From Njordibacter sp905182035 (GTDB lineage: Bacteria > Pseudomonadota > Gammaproteobacteria > Pseudomonadales > Balneatricaceae): DNA of 64,000 nucleotides. The stretch spans positions 1,984,001 to 2,048,000 of the forward strand of contig NZ_CP159831.1 of assembly GCF_047730075.1 (NCBI RefSeq). The letters are read 5' to 3'. Every line of letters begins with the position of its first letter. Position 1 is the first letter of the stretch. Both the position numbers and the translations under genes were made by a program. Positions 26,428-35,787 of this stretch are shown piece by piece. The notes under the pieces were generated by a model. It had not been told where the DNA came from. It saw only the letters and a program-made list of their open reading frames with translations, and did no database searches.

Positions 26428-27064
26428 CCACCCTCTTAACTAGCCCCCGATTAAGTTTCATTTCGACTATAGAATCAGTAATGATGGCCATAAAGTCTAA
26501 CCTGTGCTCTACCACCACCAAAGCCGTTTTTTGTCCCAGTTGTTGCTGCAAAAAAGCACCAAATTGATCTAGTTCGTCGACCGTCAAACCAGCCGATGGT
26601 TCATCTAAAAAAAGCACTTCTGGGCTAACCACTAGGCCCCTTATAACTTCAGCTTTACGCAGCACAGGTAGAGGGATCTCGTCTGGAAACAGGTGCAAGC
26701 TTGCCTGCAAGCCACTCAATCTTATTAGCTGGGTCAATCTTATTTTTGATTCAGGAGCCCGGGCCGCGAACAGTAATTGTTCTCCCAGATTGGCTGTTGT
26801 TAAAAAACGAGTAGTTTGAAAAGTTCTCTGAATACCTGCGTGAGCGAAGGCCCAGGCAGGTCGATATGTCAATATTTTTTTGTTGAGATGAATATGACCT
26901 GAATCAGGTGTCAAAAAGCCTGTAGCAATATTAATTAGGGTTGACTTACCCACCCCATTAGCACCAGTAATGCCTAGGCGCTGCCCAGGCCTTAATGTTA
27001 GACATATATCGGTTAGTACATCAATCCCACCAAAGGATTTTCCTATGCCTTGAAGACTATACAT
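26411..27064 (-). CDS. LIV-type ABC ATPase, second set (LivG-like), degenerate signature motif
   Basis: A 217-residue ATPase with Walker A GANGVGKST, a Q-loop (QRTFQTTRF), Walker B EVLFLDEPSAGLT and the H-loop (VVVEHRLDFM). The segment where LivG proteins have a signature such as LAFGEQRR reads LPVLRKAEVIRGLV, so the ABC signature is not recognisable. It is also shorter than the first-set LivG (254). It overlaps both neighbours (17 and 8 bases). It may form an ATPase pair with one non-canonical site. Confidence 0.83.
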   Translation of the reverse strand: MYSLQGIGKSFGGIDVLTDICLTLRPGQRLGITGANGVGKSTLINIATGFLTPDSGHIHLNKKILTYRPAWAFAHAGIQRTFQTTRFLTTANLGEQLLFAARAPESKIRLTQLIRLSGLQASLHLFPDEIPLPVLRKAEVIRGLVVSPEVLFLDEPSAGLTVDELDQFGAFLQQQLGQKTALVVVEHRLDFMAIITDSIVEMKLNRGLVKRVVDVKT

Positions 27065-27956
27065 GGCGGTTTCTCCAACGGCTTTTTAGGCGAGACACTA
27101 GCCTTGGGCTAACAATACCTTCAGGTCGAAACACCAGCAACAATGCCACCAGACCACCAAAAATAATCATCCGGTAGGCTGCCAGTTGACGAATACTTTC
27201 CAGCAATCCTATGTCTAGAACAACCCCTAATAGGGGACCCATTGCCGAACCAAGACCACCAATAATGGCATAGGCTAAGCCATGTATTCCCAGCATGACA
27301 CCAAACATAGCTGGCTCAATATGGGTATTAAAAAGGGCAAATAGGCCACCACCAAAACCTGCCACAGCGCCAGATAAGGTAATAAAACTAAGTCGGTACC
27401 GAGTAGGGCTGAGGCCCTGGGACTGAGCTAGAATAGGGTCATTACCCACCATACGCGCGCCTAACATGATCCGGCTGCGCTCTAGACTAAAGAGTAATAT
27501 CAGCAGTATTGTCAGACACGTTGCTGCCAATAATAAAAAATCCACCACCTCATAATGATTCTCAAAAATCCAGCGGATGTTAGAAAACCCTTCCGGACCA
27601 TCGGGACCTATTATACGTCCATCAATATTCTGGGTGAAACGAATGTGCAACAAAAAAAAACGTAGTAATTCAGCAAAGCAAAGGGTGCTAATAGCAAAGT
27701 AGATACCTGACAAACGTATAGTAAGCAGCCCTAACAACAGAGCACAGACTGCTCCACCTATAGCCCCAGCCAATAGCCCCCAAAAAATATGAGCGCCAGC
27801 CAGAGCTGTTACTGATGCGGTAATATAAGCACCAATGCCAAAAAAAGCCTGTTGCCCAAATGAGACTTCACCAACCACTAGCACCAGATAAGCAGAAAGA
27901 GCCAAAAATGCAATTAACGTCATATTGGTCAATACAGAGGCAAGGTAAATATCCAT
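27057..27956 (-). CDS. LIV-type ABC permease, second set (LivM-like)
   Basis: A 299-residue inner-membrane permease of the LivM family with about 8-9 hydrophobic segments. Typical stretches are VGEVSFGQQAFFGIGAYITA, GIYFAISTLCFAELLRFF and GGLGSAMGPLLGVV. It starts 3 bases after the upstream LivH-like gene and overlaps the LivG-like gene by 8 bases. Confidence 0.88.
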   Translation of the reverse strand: MDIYLASVLTNMTLIAFLALSAYLVLVVGEVSFGQQAFFGIGAYITASVTALAGAHIFWGLLAGAIGGAVCALLLGLLTIRLSGIYFAISTLCFAELLRFFLLHIRFTQNIDGRIIGPDGPEGFSNIRWIFENHYEVVDFLLLAATCLTILLILLFSLERSRIMLGARMVGNDPILAQSQGLSPTRYRLSFITLSGAVAGFGGGLFALFNTHIEPAMFGVMLGIHGLAYAIIGGLGSAMGPLLGVVLDIGLLESIRQLAAYRMIIFGGLVALLLVFRPEGIVSPRLVSRLKSRWRNRHV

Positions 27957-27959
27957 CGC

Positions 27960-28856
27960 TTAAACTCGGTCCCGAGCTAGGCTATCGGTACGATAAATTT
28001 TAACTCCCATTAGGCCACCTGGCCTTATGATCAATACTAGAAAAACTAAACCAAAGGTCACCATGTCACGAAACTCAGCACCCAGTGCAGCCCCAGCATG
28101 AGTTTCGACAAGACCCAGTATAAGCCCTCCAAGGACAGCTCCCATTAATGAGCCTACACCACCAATAATCATGGCTACAAGGCCTTTAAATGTGCTCCAT
28201 AAGCCAAACAAAGGCGTCACATAACCATCTGCAGACAAAATCATGAAGGCTGCCACACCACCTAAAATCCCTGCCAACAAAAAGATTATAAAACCCAACC
28301 AAGGCACCTGAGCACCCAACAAGTGCGCCGTTTCCGGACTGTCCGCCGTGGCCCTAATCAAAAGCCCAAGGCGAGTTTTATAAAGCAACAGATACAATAA
28401 GAGGATGCTAACTAAGGCTATAGCAAAGTGCAGCAGTTGATCACCACGCACAAAAATTTCTCCCCACCAAAAATTTGGCACCTCAAGCCCCTGAAATGCG
28501 TGGGTTCTCTGTGGTAAAAGTTGGGATGAAATTTCGTCCAACTGCATCCACACAGCGAAACTAGCAACCATTGCTGTTAAAGCTCCATGGCGTTTGCTGT
28601 GGGGGGCAAAGCACAGACGTTCTACATAGGCAGAGGCTAGAGCCACTCCCACTATCGTAATTAGAAACAGACCCCAAGCACCCCATCCAAGTATGGGTTC
28701 AAGGTAAATAGCTAGGGAAGCGCCAAATAGCAGGCAGGCTCCAAAGGCAAGGTTGATTCGGCGCATGATGCCAAACACTAAGGCAAAACTTAGTCCCAGT
28801 AGCGCATACGTAGATCCTATCATTAGGCCATCAAGACTTGTTTGCAGCATATCCAT
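27960..28856 (-). CDS. LIV-type ABC permease, second set (LivH-like)
   Basis: A 298-residue inner-membrane permease of the LivH family (STYALLGLSFALVFGIMRRINLAFGA, GLLIRATADSPETAHLLGA, IIGGVGSLMGAVLGGLILG). I choose the ATG at 28856 (MDMLQTSL), with AGGGTG upstream; a GTG at 28865 is in frame. It begins 17 bases after the stop of the first-set LivF gene, so the second set is in the same transcript as the first. No second binding protein separates them. Confidence 0.88.
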   Translation of the reverse strand: MDMLQTSLDGLMIGSTYALLGLSFALVFGIMRRINLAFGACLLFGASLAIYLEPILGWGAWGLFLITIVGVALASAYVERLCFAPHSKRHGALTAMVASFAVWMQLDEISSQLLPQRTHAFQGLEVPNFWWGEIFVRGDQLLHFAIALVSILLLYLLLYKTRLGLLIRATADSPETAHLLGAQVPWLGFIIFLLAGILGGVAAFMILSADGYVTPLFGLWSTFKGLVAMIIGGVGSLMGAVLGGLILGLVETHAGAALGAEFRDMVTFGLVFLVLIIRPGGLMGVKIYRTDSLARDRV

Positions 28857-28873
28857 CAGCACCACCCTATATT

Positions 28874-29587
28874 CTAGCCACCACCAAGGTAAGCCCGCTT
28901 AATAATATCATCATCCTTTACCTGATCTGGTGTGCCACTAAAGGTGACCTTGCCCTGATCTAATAAGTAGAAATAATCTGCGACCTGCAAGGCTTTAGTG
29001 GCATTTTGTTCCACCAAAAGGATAGACATACCGTCCTCGTTGAGCTGCTTAATAATGGCAAAAATTTCATCCACAATAATAGGTGACAAGCCAACAGAGG
29101 GTTCATCCATCAACAATATACTTGGTCGTGACATTAATGCACGTGCCAAAGCCAACATCTGCTGTTCACCCCCAGAAAGGTTACCTGCTGGCTGATCGTG
29201 GCGATCTTTAAGGATCGGAAAACGGTCGTACATCTTTTCTATGTCGTCACTGACTTGCGTAGCCATGGCTCGACTTTGGGTAAAGGCGCCAGCGAGAAGG
29301 TTTTCGTACACTGACAAATCAGCAAATACTAAGCGATTCTCTGGCACCAATGCCAAACCTTTACGCAGTATTTTTGGTGCTCCAAGGCCCGTTAAATTTT
29401 GGTCAAGCAAGTTAACTGTGCCAGTATCTGGAGTCAAAATTCCAGCCAAGGTAAACATAAGGGTAGTCTTACCTGCACCATTGGGGCCAAGGATACAAGT
29501 CACTGCGCCTTTCTTGGCCTCCAACGAAACCCCCTTCAAAGCCTTAATGAGTCCATATGAAGTAACCAAATTGTTTACACTCAACAT
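28874..29587 (-). CDS. LIV-type ABC ATPase, first set (LivF-like)
   Basis: A 237-residue ATPase of normal LivF length with Walker A GPNGAGKTT, signature LSGGEQQMLALARAL, Walker B SILLMDEPSVGLSP and the LivF-type switch LLVEQNATKAL. It abuts the LivG gene with a one-base overlap (stop and start share a base). Confidence 0.92.
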   Translation of the reverse strand: MLSVNNLVTSYGLIKALKGVSLEAKKGAVTCILGPNGAGKTTLMFTLAGILTPDTGTVNLLDQNLTGLGAPKILRKGLALVPENRLVFADLSVYENLLAGAFTQSRAMATQVSDDIEKMYDRFPILKDRHDQPAGNLSGGEQQMLALARALMSRPSILLMDEPSVGLSPIIVDEIFAIIKQLNEDGMSILLVEQNATKALQVADYFYLLDQGKVTFSGTPDQVKDDDIIKRAYLGGG

Positions 29588-30351
29588 TAGCTAACTCCTC
29601 CATGGGCGTTTTCTGCCGATCCAAAATAAGCCTCTTGCACTAGCTTGTTATTCTGAATTTCGACTGGAGTACCCTGTGCTATAGGCTTACCAAAGTTCAA
29701 CACTGTAATGCGGTCAGTCACATTCATCACCAATTCCATCACATGTTCCACTAGCAATACAGTCATACCCATTTCCTTCATAGCCAGCACTCGCTGACAA
29801 AGATCTTTGATCTCAGCAGAGTTCATGCCCGCTGCCGGCTCATCTAAGAGAATTAGCTTAGGTTTGGATGCCATCGCCCTGGCTAGCTCCAAACGCCTTT
29901 GTTCGCCAAAGGCGAGATTACCCGCAAGATGGTCTGCTTTATCGCCCAAGCCCGAGAACTCTAATAATTTCTGTATTTCCTGTCGACGTGCTGGCGAACG
30001 GCCAAACCAGTTAGATACCCAGCCCTGTTCTTGGCCAGGCTGATCTCGCCAGGCCACCCATAAATTCTGCCAAACAGTCAACTCACTGAATAACCTGATA
30101 TTTTGAAAGGTACGGGCAACTCCCGCATCAACCCTGTTGTGGGGAGCGATGGCACAAAGATCAATACCATCCAACAGAATTTCCCCATCAGTGGGCGCAA
30201 AGACACCACACACTAGATTCACAGTGGTGCTTTTGCCAGATCCATTGGGGCCAATAAGGCCAAACACTTCACCTTGTTGAATTTTAAAGTCAAGTCCATC
30301 TACGGCACGTACACCGCCAAAATGCTTAACTAAGTTTCGTACTTCAAGCAT
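29587..30351 (-). CDS. LIV-type ABC ATPase, first set (LivG-like)
   Basis: A 254-residue ATPase of normal LivG length: Walker A GPNGSGKST, QNIRLF Q-loop region, signature LAFGEQRRLELARAM, Walker B LILLDEPAAGMN, and switch LLVEHVMELVM. It overlaps the LivM gene by 8 bases. Comparison with the second-set LivG shows how far that one has diverged. Confidence 0.92.
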   Translation of the reverse strand: MLEVRNLVKHFGGVRAVDGLDFKIQQGEVFGLIGPNGSGKSTTVNLVCGVFAPTDGEILLDGIDLCAIAPHNRVDAGVARTFQNIRLFSELTVWQNLWVAWRDQPGQEQGWVSNWFGRSPARRQEIQKLLEFSGLGDKADHLAGNLAFGEQRRLELARAMASKPKLILLDEPAAGMNSAEIKDLCQRVLAMKEMGMTVLLVEHVMELVMNVTDRITVLNFGKPIAQGTPVEIQNNKLVQEAYFGSAENAHGGVS

Positions 30352-31261
30352 CTGCCTTGTCTCCCTTTGTCAGTCTTAACAGCAGCTTTCTCATGTCTGC
30401 CACTAGGTGACCATCGAGCAAACCTTGTGGCCGCATATTCATTACTAGAATAATCAGCAAACCAAAAATAAGGTTGCGGTAATCACCCATAAACCTTAAG
30501 CCTTCAATAATAAACCCTTGGATAAATATGACCGCCAATAGTGTTCCCATAACACTACGTAGGCCACCTATAATGGGATAAGAGACAGCAAAAGTTGCCA
30601 ATAAAATCACAAAAGTATGATGGTCAACATAAGTGGTTGAATGAGCAAATAACCCACCTCCAATACCAGCGATAACACCACCCCCAGTCATAGCAGCAAC
30701 CTTTACCATAGTCAGGTTAATACCTGAGCTTTGAGCTGCAAGCTCATCCGTACCAACGGCCCGCAAAACAGCACCAGCCCGGACTTGGTCCAGCCACCAA
30801 AGTGCCAGCATTACCACCATGACCACAAACCAGATGAGGCCAACGATATGTATCTGTTCCCAGCCATTGGCAGCAAAATAACGAATTTCTCTAAACCCTT
30901 GAGTACTATCAGGGCCAACTTCAACACCGTTCACGTTAACTCGCCAACTGAGGTTAAAGAAGAACAAGCGCACAATTTCAGAAAAAGAAATAGTCGCGAC
31001 CACCAGCATCAAACCCTTTACCCTTAACGCTGGAAAACCCACCAAAAAGGCAAAAAAACCAGCCATAAGAGAGCCAAGAATCAAGGCAGCAAAAATATTC
31101 CAACTAAAAATAACAGTCAAAATGCCTGAAACATAGGCACCAATGGCAAAAAAACCAACCTGAGCCAGACTTAACTGGCCGGTAAGTAATAATAAATAAG
31201 CTGACAGACCAAGCAGCGTATGCACCCCGATAGTCTGAAAAATACCTAGTAAATACGTCAT
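30344..31261 (-). CDS. LIV-type ABC permease, first set (LivM-like)
   Basis: A 305-residue inner-membrane permease (LLLLTGQLSLAQVGFFAIGAYVSG, GLMLVVATISFSEIVRLFFF, IGGLRSVMGTLLAVIFI). The open frame extends 30 codons further into livH, but I start it at the ATG at 31261 (MTYLLGIFQ), 4 bases after the LivH stop; the extra N-terminal residues do not resemble the family. Confidence 0.9.
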   Translation of the reverse strand: MTYLLGIFQTIGVHTLLGLSAYLLLLTGQLSLAQVGFFAIGAYVSGILTVIFSWNIFAALILGSLMAGFFAFLVGFPALRVKGLMLVVATISFSEIVRLFFFNLSWRVNVNGVEVGPDSTQGFREIRYFAANGWEQIHIVGLIWFVVMVVMLALWWLDQVRAGAVLRAVGTDELAAQSSGINLTMVKVAAMTGGGVIAGIGGGLFAHSTTYVDHHTFVILLATFAVSYPIIGGLRSVMGTLLAVIFIQGFIIEGLRFMGDYRNLIFGLLIILVMNMRPQGLLDGHLVADMRKLLLRLTKGDKADA

Positions 31262-31265
31262 GGTA

Positions 31266-32153
31266 TCAATCCCGGTTGATGGTGGTGCCGAATAACCCGT
31301 TGGGGCGCAGCACAAGGAATAAGAAAAGCAGCAGGAATACATAGATGTCACGTTCGTTTACACCACGAACTAGTAAGAAGATACCTTCAGCTGCACCTAC
31401 TGCGAAGCCAGCAACGATGGCACCACGAATACTACCAAGGCCTCCAATTACGGTAACGATAAGACCCTTTACCGTGAGGGGCAAGGTCAAAAGGGGTGAC
31501 AGCACGCCTACTGAAGCGGCTAATAGACACCCTGCAAAGCCTCCCAAGACACCCGCCAGAATAAAGGTCGCACTATTAGTTCTATGGATTGGAATACCAC
31601 ATAGTAATGCAGCTACAGGTTGCTGTGAGGTGGCACGTGTGCCCAATCCAAGTTTAGTTCGGTAGAGCAACAGCATAACGATAGCCATGAGGATGAAACT
31701 AAAACCCATAACCAAAAGTAAATCACCACGAATACCAAATTCACCCAGAAAAAAATAGGCGTCTGGCAAGATTGCGGGGAACGACAATGGCGAACCAGAA
31801 GTTTCGTGAATAATCAGTTCGTCAATAAAAAATAGGGCACCGATGGAAGCCATTAGGGGTGCAAGATGGTTGCCCCTTGGCATGAATCGGAAGCAGGCAA
31901 AATAAAGTATCAAGCCAATAACACCCGACATAATGGGTCCGATAATAAAAGCCATTAGTGGGGGTAGGCCAAATATGGTCAACGACATCAAACCCGAATA
32001 CGCACCAGCAATACTGGATGCTGCGTAGGCTAGGTTGAGTTTATGCATTGCCCCAAAAATCAGCGTAAAGCCTAACCCAATCAAGGCATAAATGGAGCCA
32101 AACAGGACTCCGTCAATCAGTGACTGGATTATGTCTATATGGTCAAAATTCAT
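31266..32153 (-). CDS. LIV-type ABC permease, first set (LivH-like)
   Basis: A 295-residue inner-membrane permease of the LivH family (GSIYALIGLGFTLIFGAMHKLNLAYAA, TKLGLGTRATSQQPVAALLCG, VIGGLGSIRGAIVAG). It follows the binding-protein gene after 133 bases that hold a hairpin. It begins the first permease/ATPase set. Confidence 0.9.
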   Translation of the reverse strand: MNFDHIDIIQSLIDGVLFGSIYALIGLGFTLIFGAMHKLNLAYAASSIAGAYSGLMSLTIFGLPPLMAFIIGPIMSGVIGLILYFACFRFMPRGNHLAPLMASIGALFFIDELIIHETSGSPLSFPAILPDAYFFLGEFGIRGDLLLVMGFSFILMAIVMLLLYRTKLGLGTRATSQQPVAALLCGIPIHRTNSATFILAGVLGGFAGCLLAASVGVLSPLLTLPLTVKGLIVTVIGGLGSIRGAIVAGFAVGAAEGIFLLVRGVNERDIYVFLLLFLFLVLRPNGLFGTTINRD

Positions 32154-32239
32154 AAGTTTTCACTTCGTACATTTTTGCAACAGCCCACCTTTATGCGAAA
32201 CACCCATTAAGTGTGGCTATGGCTTATTAATTTGGGCAC

Positions 32240-32268
32240 GAACCCGCCAGTGTCATACCAGCGGGTTC
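32240..32268 (-). terminator. Hairpin between binding-protein and permease genes
   Basis: GAACCCGC and GCGGGTTC form a perfect 8-bp GC-rich stem with a 13-base loop, 18 bases after the binding-protein stop on the minus strand. There is no clear T-run, so it more likely protects the binding-protein mRNA or slows transcription than fully terminates it. Confidence 0.55.
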
Positions 32269-32286
32269 AAAGGGCGTATACCCAGC

Positions 32287-33546
32287 TTACCTAGGGTCGT
32301 GGATTACATTCCATGAACCACTCTGAGCCTGGACAAATACGTAGGGCTTAAGAGCCTCACCTTCGTCTTGTACTCGGGTAATCTTACCTAGCAAACCGTC
32401 AGTTTCAGTTAGAGCAGCAAGCCCATCACGAATCTTACGGCGCTCTTGCTCAATCATGGCTGGATCACCAGTAATTCCTACATTTTCGATAACCTGTTTA
32501 ATGATCATCACGTTTTCCCATACTGCAGCAGAGTGCAAATCGGCATCACCACCATTAGCATTAGCAAGTGCTGCAACTTCAGCAGCGGCTTCTGTAATCG
32601 GAGCAAAACTAGTAGGAATAATCATACCTTCGGCTTCAGCCGCACAACCTTTCATAACTTCTGCAGATGACGATGACGTCAAACCTACAATCATCTTTGG
32701 TTTAACCTTCTGGCGGGACAATTCTTTGAGCATGCCACAAGTGGTGAAAGGGTGAGATGAAATAATCAAAACATCAGCATTTGAACGTCGAAAAGCACGT
32801 GCTTGGACCGAAAAACTAGCATCAGCCTGGAGCCAGTTAGAAGAGTTATTTAACACTTCCTTGTAGCCAGAGGCTATATCACCAGTTAAACCTTCGATGT
32901 CACCTGTAGCCCAGGTAAAGCCATGACGCGTAGCCGCTTGCACAATAACCTTAGAGTAAGTTCCATTAGAGTGCCCTTGGTCTGTTTCTGTGCCACCATA
33001 AATAGTCTTTAGCTCAGGATTGTTTTCAGCTATCCAAGCCCATAGACGATCATACATTTCTGGCTCGTTGGGCGTGTTACGGAAGGTCCATTGCGAAATC
33101 TTAGCCAAGCCATTACGGACTGCGGTATCCGTTAGAATAGGATATTGCAGACCAGTGTCACCAGCATCATCAACCTGCTTTTGGAACACACCAAACATTG
33201 CTGCAGCTGCGCCAGAGCATGTGGGACCTATACCAATAAGTGATTTACCTTCAGCTGCTTCTTTTCGAGCTACGGCAATGGCCTGCTCAGCATTACAGGC
33301 ACTGTCACTGTAATTATAGGTAAGGTTCGCCATAGAACCATTAGCCAGTTTAACACCACCCATTTCATTAACTCGGGCAACAGCAGCCTTCATCACTGCT
33401 TCTGAATTAATACCGAATGATCTTAACGGCCCCGATTTAGCACCCCAACCGGCAATATTAATTTCCGTTTGAGCAACTGCTGCGCCAGAGGTAAGCAGCA
33501 GAGCTGATACTGCACTGACAATTATGTTTCTTGTTACTTGTTTCAT
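32287..33546 (-). CDS. Periplasmic binding protein of LIV-type ABC transporter
   Basis: A 419-residue type I binding protein (Peripla_BP_6, LivK/UrtA-like) with a signal peptide (residues 1-25, cut after TSGAAVAQ). It continues INIAGWGAKSGPLRSFGINSE, then the typical AVARVNEMGG and YGGTETDQGHSNGTYSKV segments. It is longer than LivK (about 370), closer to urea- or amide-type receptors. It follows acuK after 132 bases and is the only binding protein for both downstream permease sets. The acrylate/3-hydroxypropionate neighbours suggest DMSP, acrylate, 3-hydroxypropionate or a related acid as ligand, which is inference only. Confidence 0.88.
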   Translation of the reverse strand: MKQVTRNIIVSAVSALLLTSGAAVAQTEINIAGWGAKSGPLRSFGINSEAVMKAAVARVNEMGGVKLANGSMANLTYNYSDSACNAEQAIAVARKEAAEGKSLIGIGPTCSGAAAAMFGVFQKQVDDAGDTGLQYPILTDTAVRNGLAKISQWTFRNTPNEPEMYDRLWAWIAENNPELKTIYGGTETDQGHSNGTYSKVIVQAATRHGFTWATGDIEGLTGDIASGYKEVLNNSSNWLQADASFSVQARAFRRSNADVLIISSHPFTTCGMLKELSRQKVKPKMIVGLTSSSSAEVMKGCAAEAEGMIIPTSFAPITEAAAEVAALANANGGDADLHSAAVWENVMIIKQVIENVGITGDPAMIEQERRKIRDGLAALTETDGLLGKITRVQDEGEALKPYVFVQAQSGSWNVIHDPR

Positions 33547-33607
33547 AGTTTCTCTCTCTTTTTGTTATTTAGTTAGTTAAGTAAAATTTAATACTAGGTA
33601 TAGTTAC

Positions 33608-33635
33608 CCTCTCTTAGTTATCCTCTCTTAGTTAT
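33608..33635. repeat. 14-bp tandem repeat upstream of the LIV binding-protein gene region
   Basis: The unit CCTCTCTTAGTTAT occurs twice in direct tandem, with partial copies on both sides (TAGTTAC before, CCTCC after). It lies in the gap between acuK and the binding-protein gene. Short direct repeats of this kind come from replication slippage; a regulator-binding role is possible but unsupported. Confidence 0.6.
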
Positions 33636-33678
33636 CCTCCATTAATAATCCTTACTTCGTAATTCTTCATTCGTTGAT

Positions 33679-34497
33679 TTAGCGGTTACGAAATACTGGG
33701 GCGCGCTTGTGCAAAAAGGCACTCATGCCTTCTTTTTGGCCATCCGTTGCAAAGGCCGCTTGAAAATATAGTCTTTCAGTGCGTAAACCCTCAGCTAATG
33801 GCGCCTCAAGTGCCATATTGACAGCTCGCTTAGCCATTCTTACGGCTGGAGCATTATAGCCAGCGATAGTATGAGCAGCTTCTAATGTGATCTGTAGTAG
33901 ATCTTTTGATGGCACCACTCGCGCCACTAGCCCCACCTCTTTCGCTTCTTGGGCGCCAATATTGCGACCAGTTAGCACTAAGTCCATGGCCAAAGCTTTA
34001 CCCACAGAACGGGTCAGTCGTTGAGATCCACCGATACCTGGCAAGATGCCAAGTTTAATTTCTGGCTGACCAAACTGAGCATCTTCTGAGGCAATAATAA
34101 AGTCGCATAGCAATGCCAACTCACAACCACCCCCTAAGGCAAAGCCACCAACCGCTGCAATAATAGGCTTGCTGATACTACTGACTTGATCCCAAGGGGA
34201 CAAAAAATCATCCATATAAAATTCGGTGAAACTCTGTGATGCCATTTCTTCAATATCTGCCCCAGCAGCAAAGGCTCTAGAACTTCCAGTAATAACGATG
34301 GCACCAATTTGTGGATCAACATCAAAATCACGCAGTGCCGCAAGGGTTTCATTGGCGAGTTGCCGATTGAGCGCATTTAACTGTTTGGGCCGGTTAAGGG
34401 TGATTAAGCCCACCTGCTCACGTCGCTCAACCAAAATCATTTCTGGTTCAGCCTTAGTACTTGGCTGAGTCGTTGTTTTGTCTTTATTTGCAGTCAT
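33679..34497 (-). CDS. acuK: AcuK, enoyl-CoA hydratase-family acryloyl-CoA hydratase
   Basis: A 272-residue crotonase-fold protein with the oxyanion-hole segment AAGADIEEM, GGFALGGGCELALLCDF, and FGQPEIKLGILPGIGGSQRL, which holds the two catalytic glutamate positions of hydratases. In Alcaligenes and Halomonas, AcuK with AcuN turns acrylate into 3-hydroxypropionate through the CoA ester. It lies 15 bases downstream of acuN in the order dddC-dddA-acuN-acuK. A beta-oxidation hydratase is the sequence-level alternative; the operon makes AcuK much likelier. Confidence 0.85.
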   Translation of the reverse strand: MTANKDKTTTQPSTKAEPEMILVERREQVGLITLNRPKQLNALNRQLANETLAALRDFDVDPQIGAIVITGSSRAFAAGADIEEMASQSFTEFYMDDFLSPWDQVSSISKPIIAAVGGFALGGGCELALLCDFIIASEDAQFGQPEIKLGILPGIGGSQRLTRSVGKALAMDLVLTGRNIGAQEAKEVGLVARVVPSKDLLQITLEAAHTIAGYNAPAVRMAKRAVNMALEAPLAEGLRTERLYFQAAFATDGQKEGMSAFLHKRAPVFRNR

Positions 34498-34512
34498 CTG
34501 AGTTATTTCCCC

Positions 34513-35769
34513 TTATTTACTTGAAGTTTTTTTTGGTTTTTTTGGTGTTTCTTTTTGCTTACCTTTCTGCTTGTTGGCAGGCAGGTCATAAGCGCCATGG
34601 TTGCCCAAGAGCTCAGCCAAAATACGCTCACGATGCTCACCCAAACCGGGTGCATAGAGAGGAGTATTAACATCAATTTCCTCATGGCCATGCATCTTGA
34701 TAGGATTACCAGCGGTTCTTAGTGGTACTTTTGAAGGCCCCTCTACCTGAACAATCATGTCTCTAGACAGCAATTGTGGGTGGTCAAACAACTTGTCAAT
34801 GGTATTAATTGGGGCACAGGGCACACCCACATCATTCAGCGCATCAATCCAGTGAGTCACAGGTTGTTGCTTTAGTGCTCTTTCGATCTCAATGACCATC
34901 TCGGGCCTATTTTTACACCTTAGATCGTTGGTCATAAAGCGTGGATCAAGGGCTAATCCTGGAATTTCTAGAGCATCTGCCATCAACATGAACAGGGTGT
35001 CATTACCTGCAGCAATAACAATCTTCTCATCCTTAGTGAGAAAACTTTCAAAGGGAGCCAGCGAGGGGTGAGAATCGCCTGTCCGATTGGGCACAATACC
35101 CTCAACATCATAACGTGCAAGGGCCGTTTCCATTAACGCTGCCTGACAATCAAGCATGCCAATATCTACTCGAGTGCCCTGTGCATCCTTTGTACGACTA
35201 TAAAGTGCTGAAACAATACCCACTGCCGCAAACAAAGCCGCACCTAAATCACCAAAACTAGTGCCTACACGAGCGGGCTCACCGTCGGGCCAGCCTGTGA
35301 GGCTCATAATGCCACCCATAGCCTGAACCACCATGTCGTAGCCTGGGAACTCCTTATAGGGACCCGAATGGCCAAAACCAGAAATGGAGGTGTAGATTAA
35401 ATGGGGGTGGGTCTTGGCTATACGCTCAGGTCCATAACCTAGGCGATCCATGACGCCAGGACGAAAATTCTCTACCAGCACATCAGCCGTATCAAACAAG
35501 CGTTCTAATAACTCTCGATCACGTGGCGATTTAATATCTAAGACGATGCTTTCCTTATGTCGGTTGAAGCAATTAAAGTAAGCCGATTCTTTTTCAATAA
35601 AGGGGCCAAAGGCACGCGTATCATCACCAGTGCCAATTTTTTCAACCTTAATAACACGAGCTCCAAGGTCAGCTAGGACCATGGTGCAGTAAGGGCCAGC
35701 TAAAACTCGTGAAAAGTCGAGTACTGTGACCCCACTGAGGGGGCCTTTTTTCAAAGGTATATCATCCAT
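34513..35769 (-). CDS. acuN: AcuN, class III (CaiB/BaiF) CoA-transferase
   Basis: A 418-residue family III CoA-transferase: N-terminal GVTVLDFSRVLAGPYCTMVLADLGA, RPGVMDRLGYG, PGYDMVVQAMGGIMSLTG, and the catalytic Asp in DIGMLDCQAAL. It would load CoA onto acrylate or 3-hydroxypropionate for AcuK. The last 20 or so residues are an unusual lysine-rich tail (KGKQKETPKKPKKTSSK), not part of the family fold. It sits 19 bases after dddA. Other family members use succinate, carnitine or formate, but the neighbours point to acrylate. Confidence 0.85.
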   Translation of the reverse strand: MDDIPLKKGPLSGVTVLDFSRVLAGPYCTMVLADLGARVIKVEKIGTGDDTRAFGPFIEKESAYFNCFNRHKESIVLDIKSPRDRELLERLFDTADVLVENFRPGVMDRLGYGPERIAKTHPHLIYTSISGFGHSGPYKEFPGYDMVVQAMGGIMSLTGWPDGEPARVGTSFGDLGAALFAAVGIVSALYSRTKDAQGTRVDIGMLDCQAALMETALARYDVEGIVPNRTGDSHPSLAPFESFLTKDEKIVIAAGNDTLFMLMADALEIPGLALDPRFMTNDLRCKNRPEMVIEIERALKQQPVTHWIDALNDVGVPCAPINTIDKLFDHPQLLSRDMIVQVEGPSKVPLRTAGNPIKMHGHEEIDVNTPLYAPGLGEHRERILAELLGNHGAYDLPANKQKGKQKETPKKPKKTSSK

Positions 35770-35787
35770 AGCTTTGCTAATGTCCGG

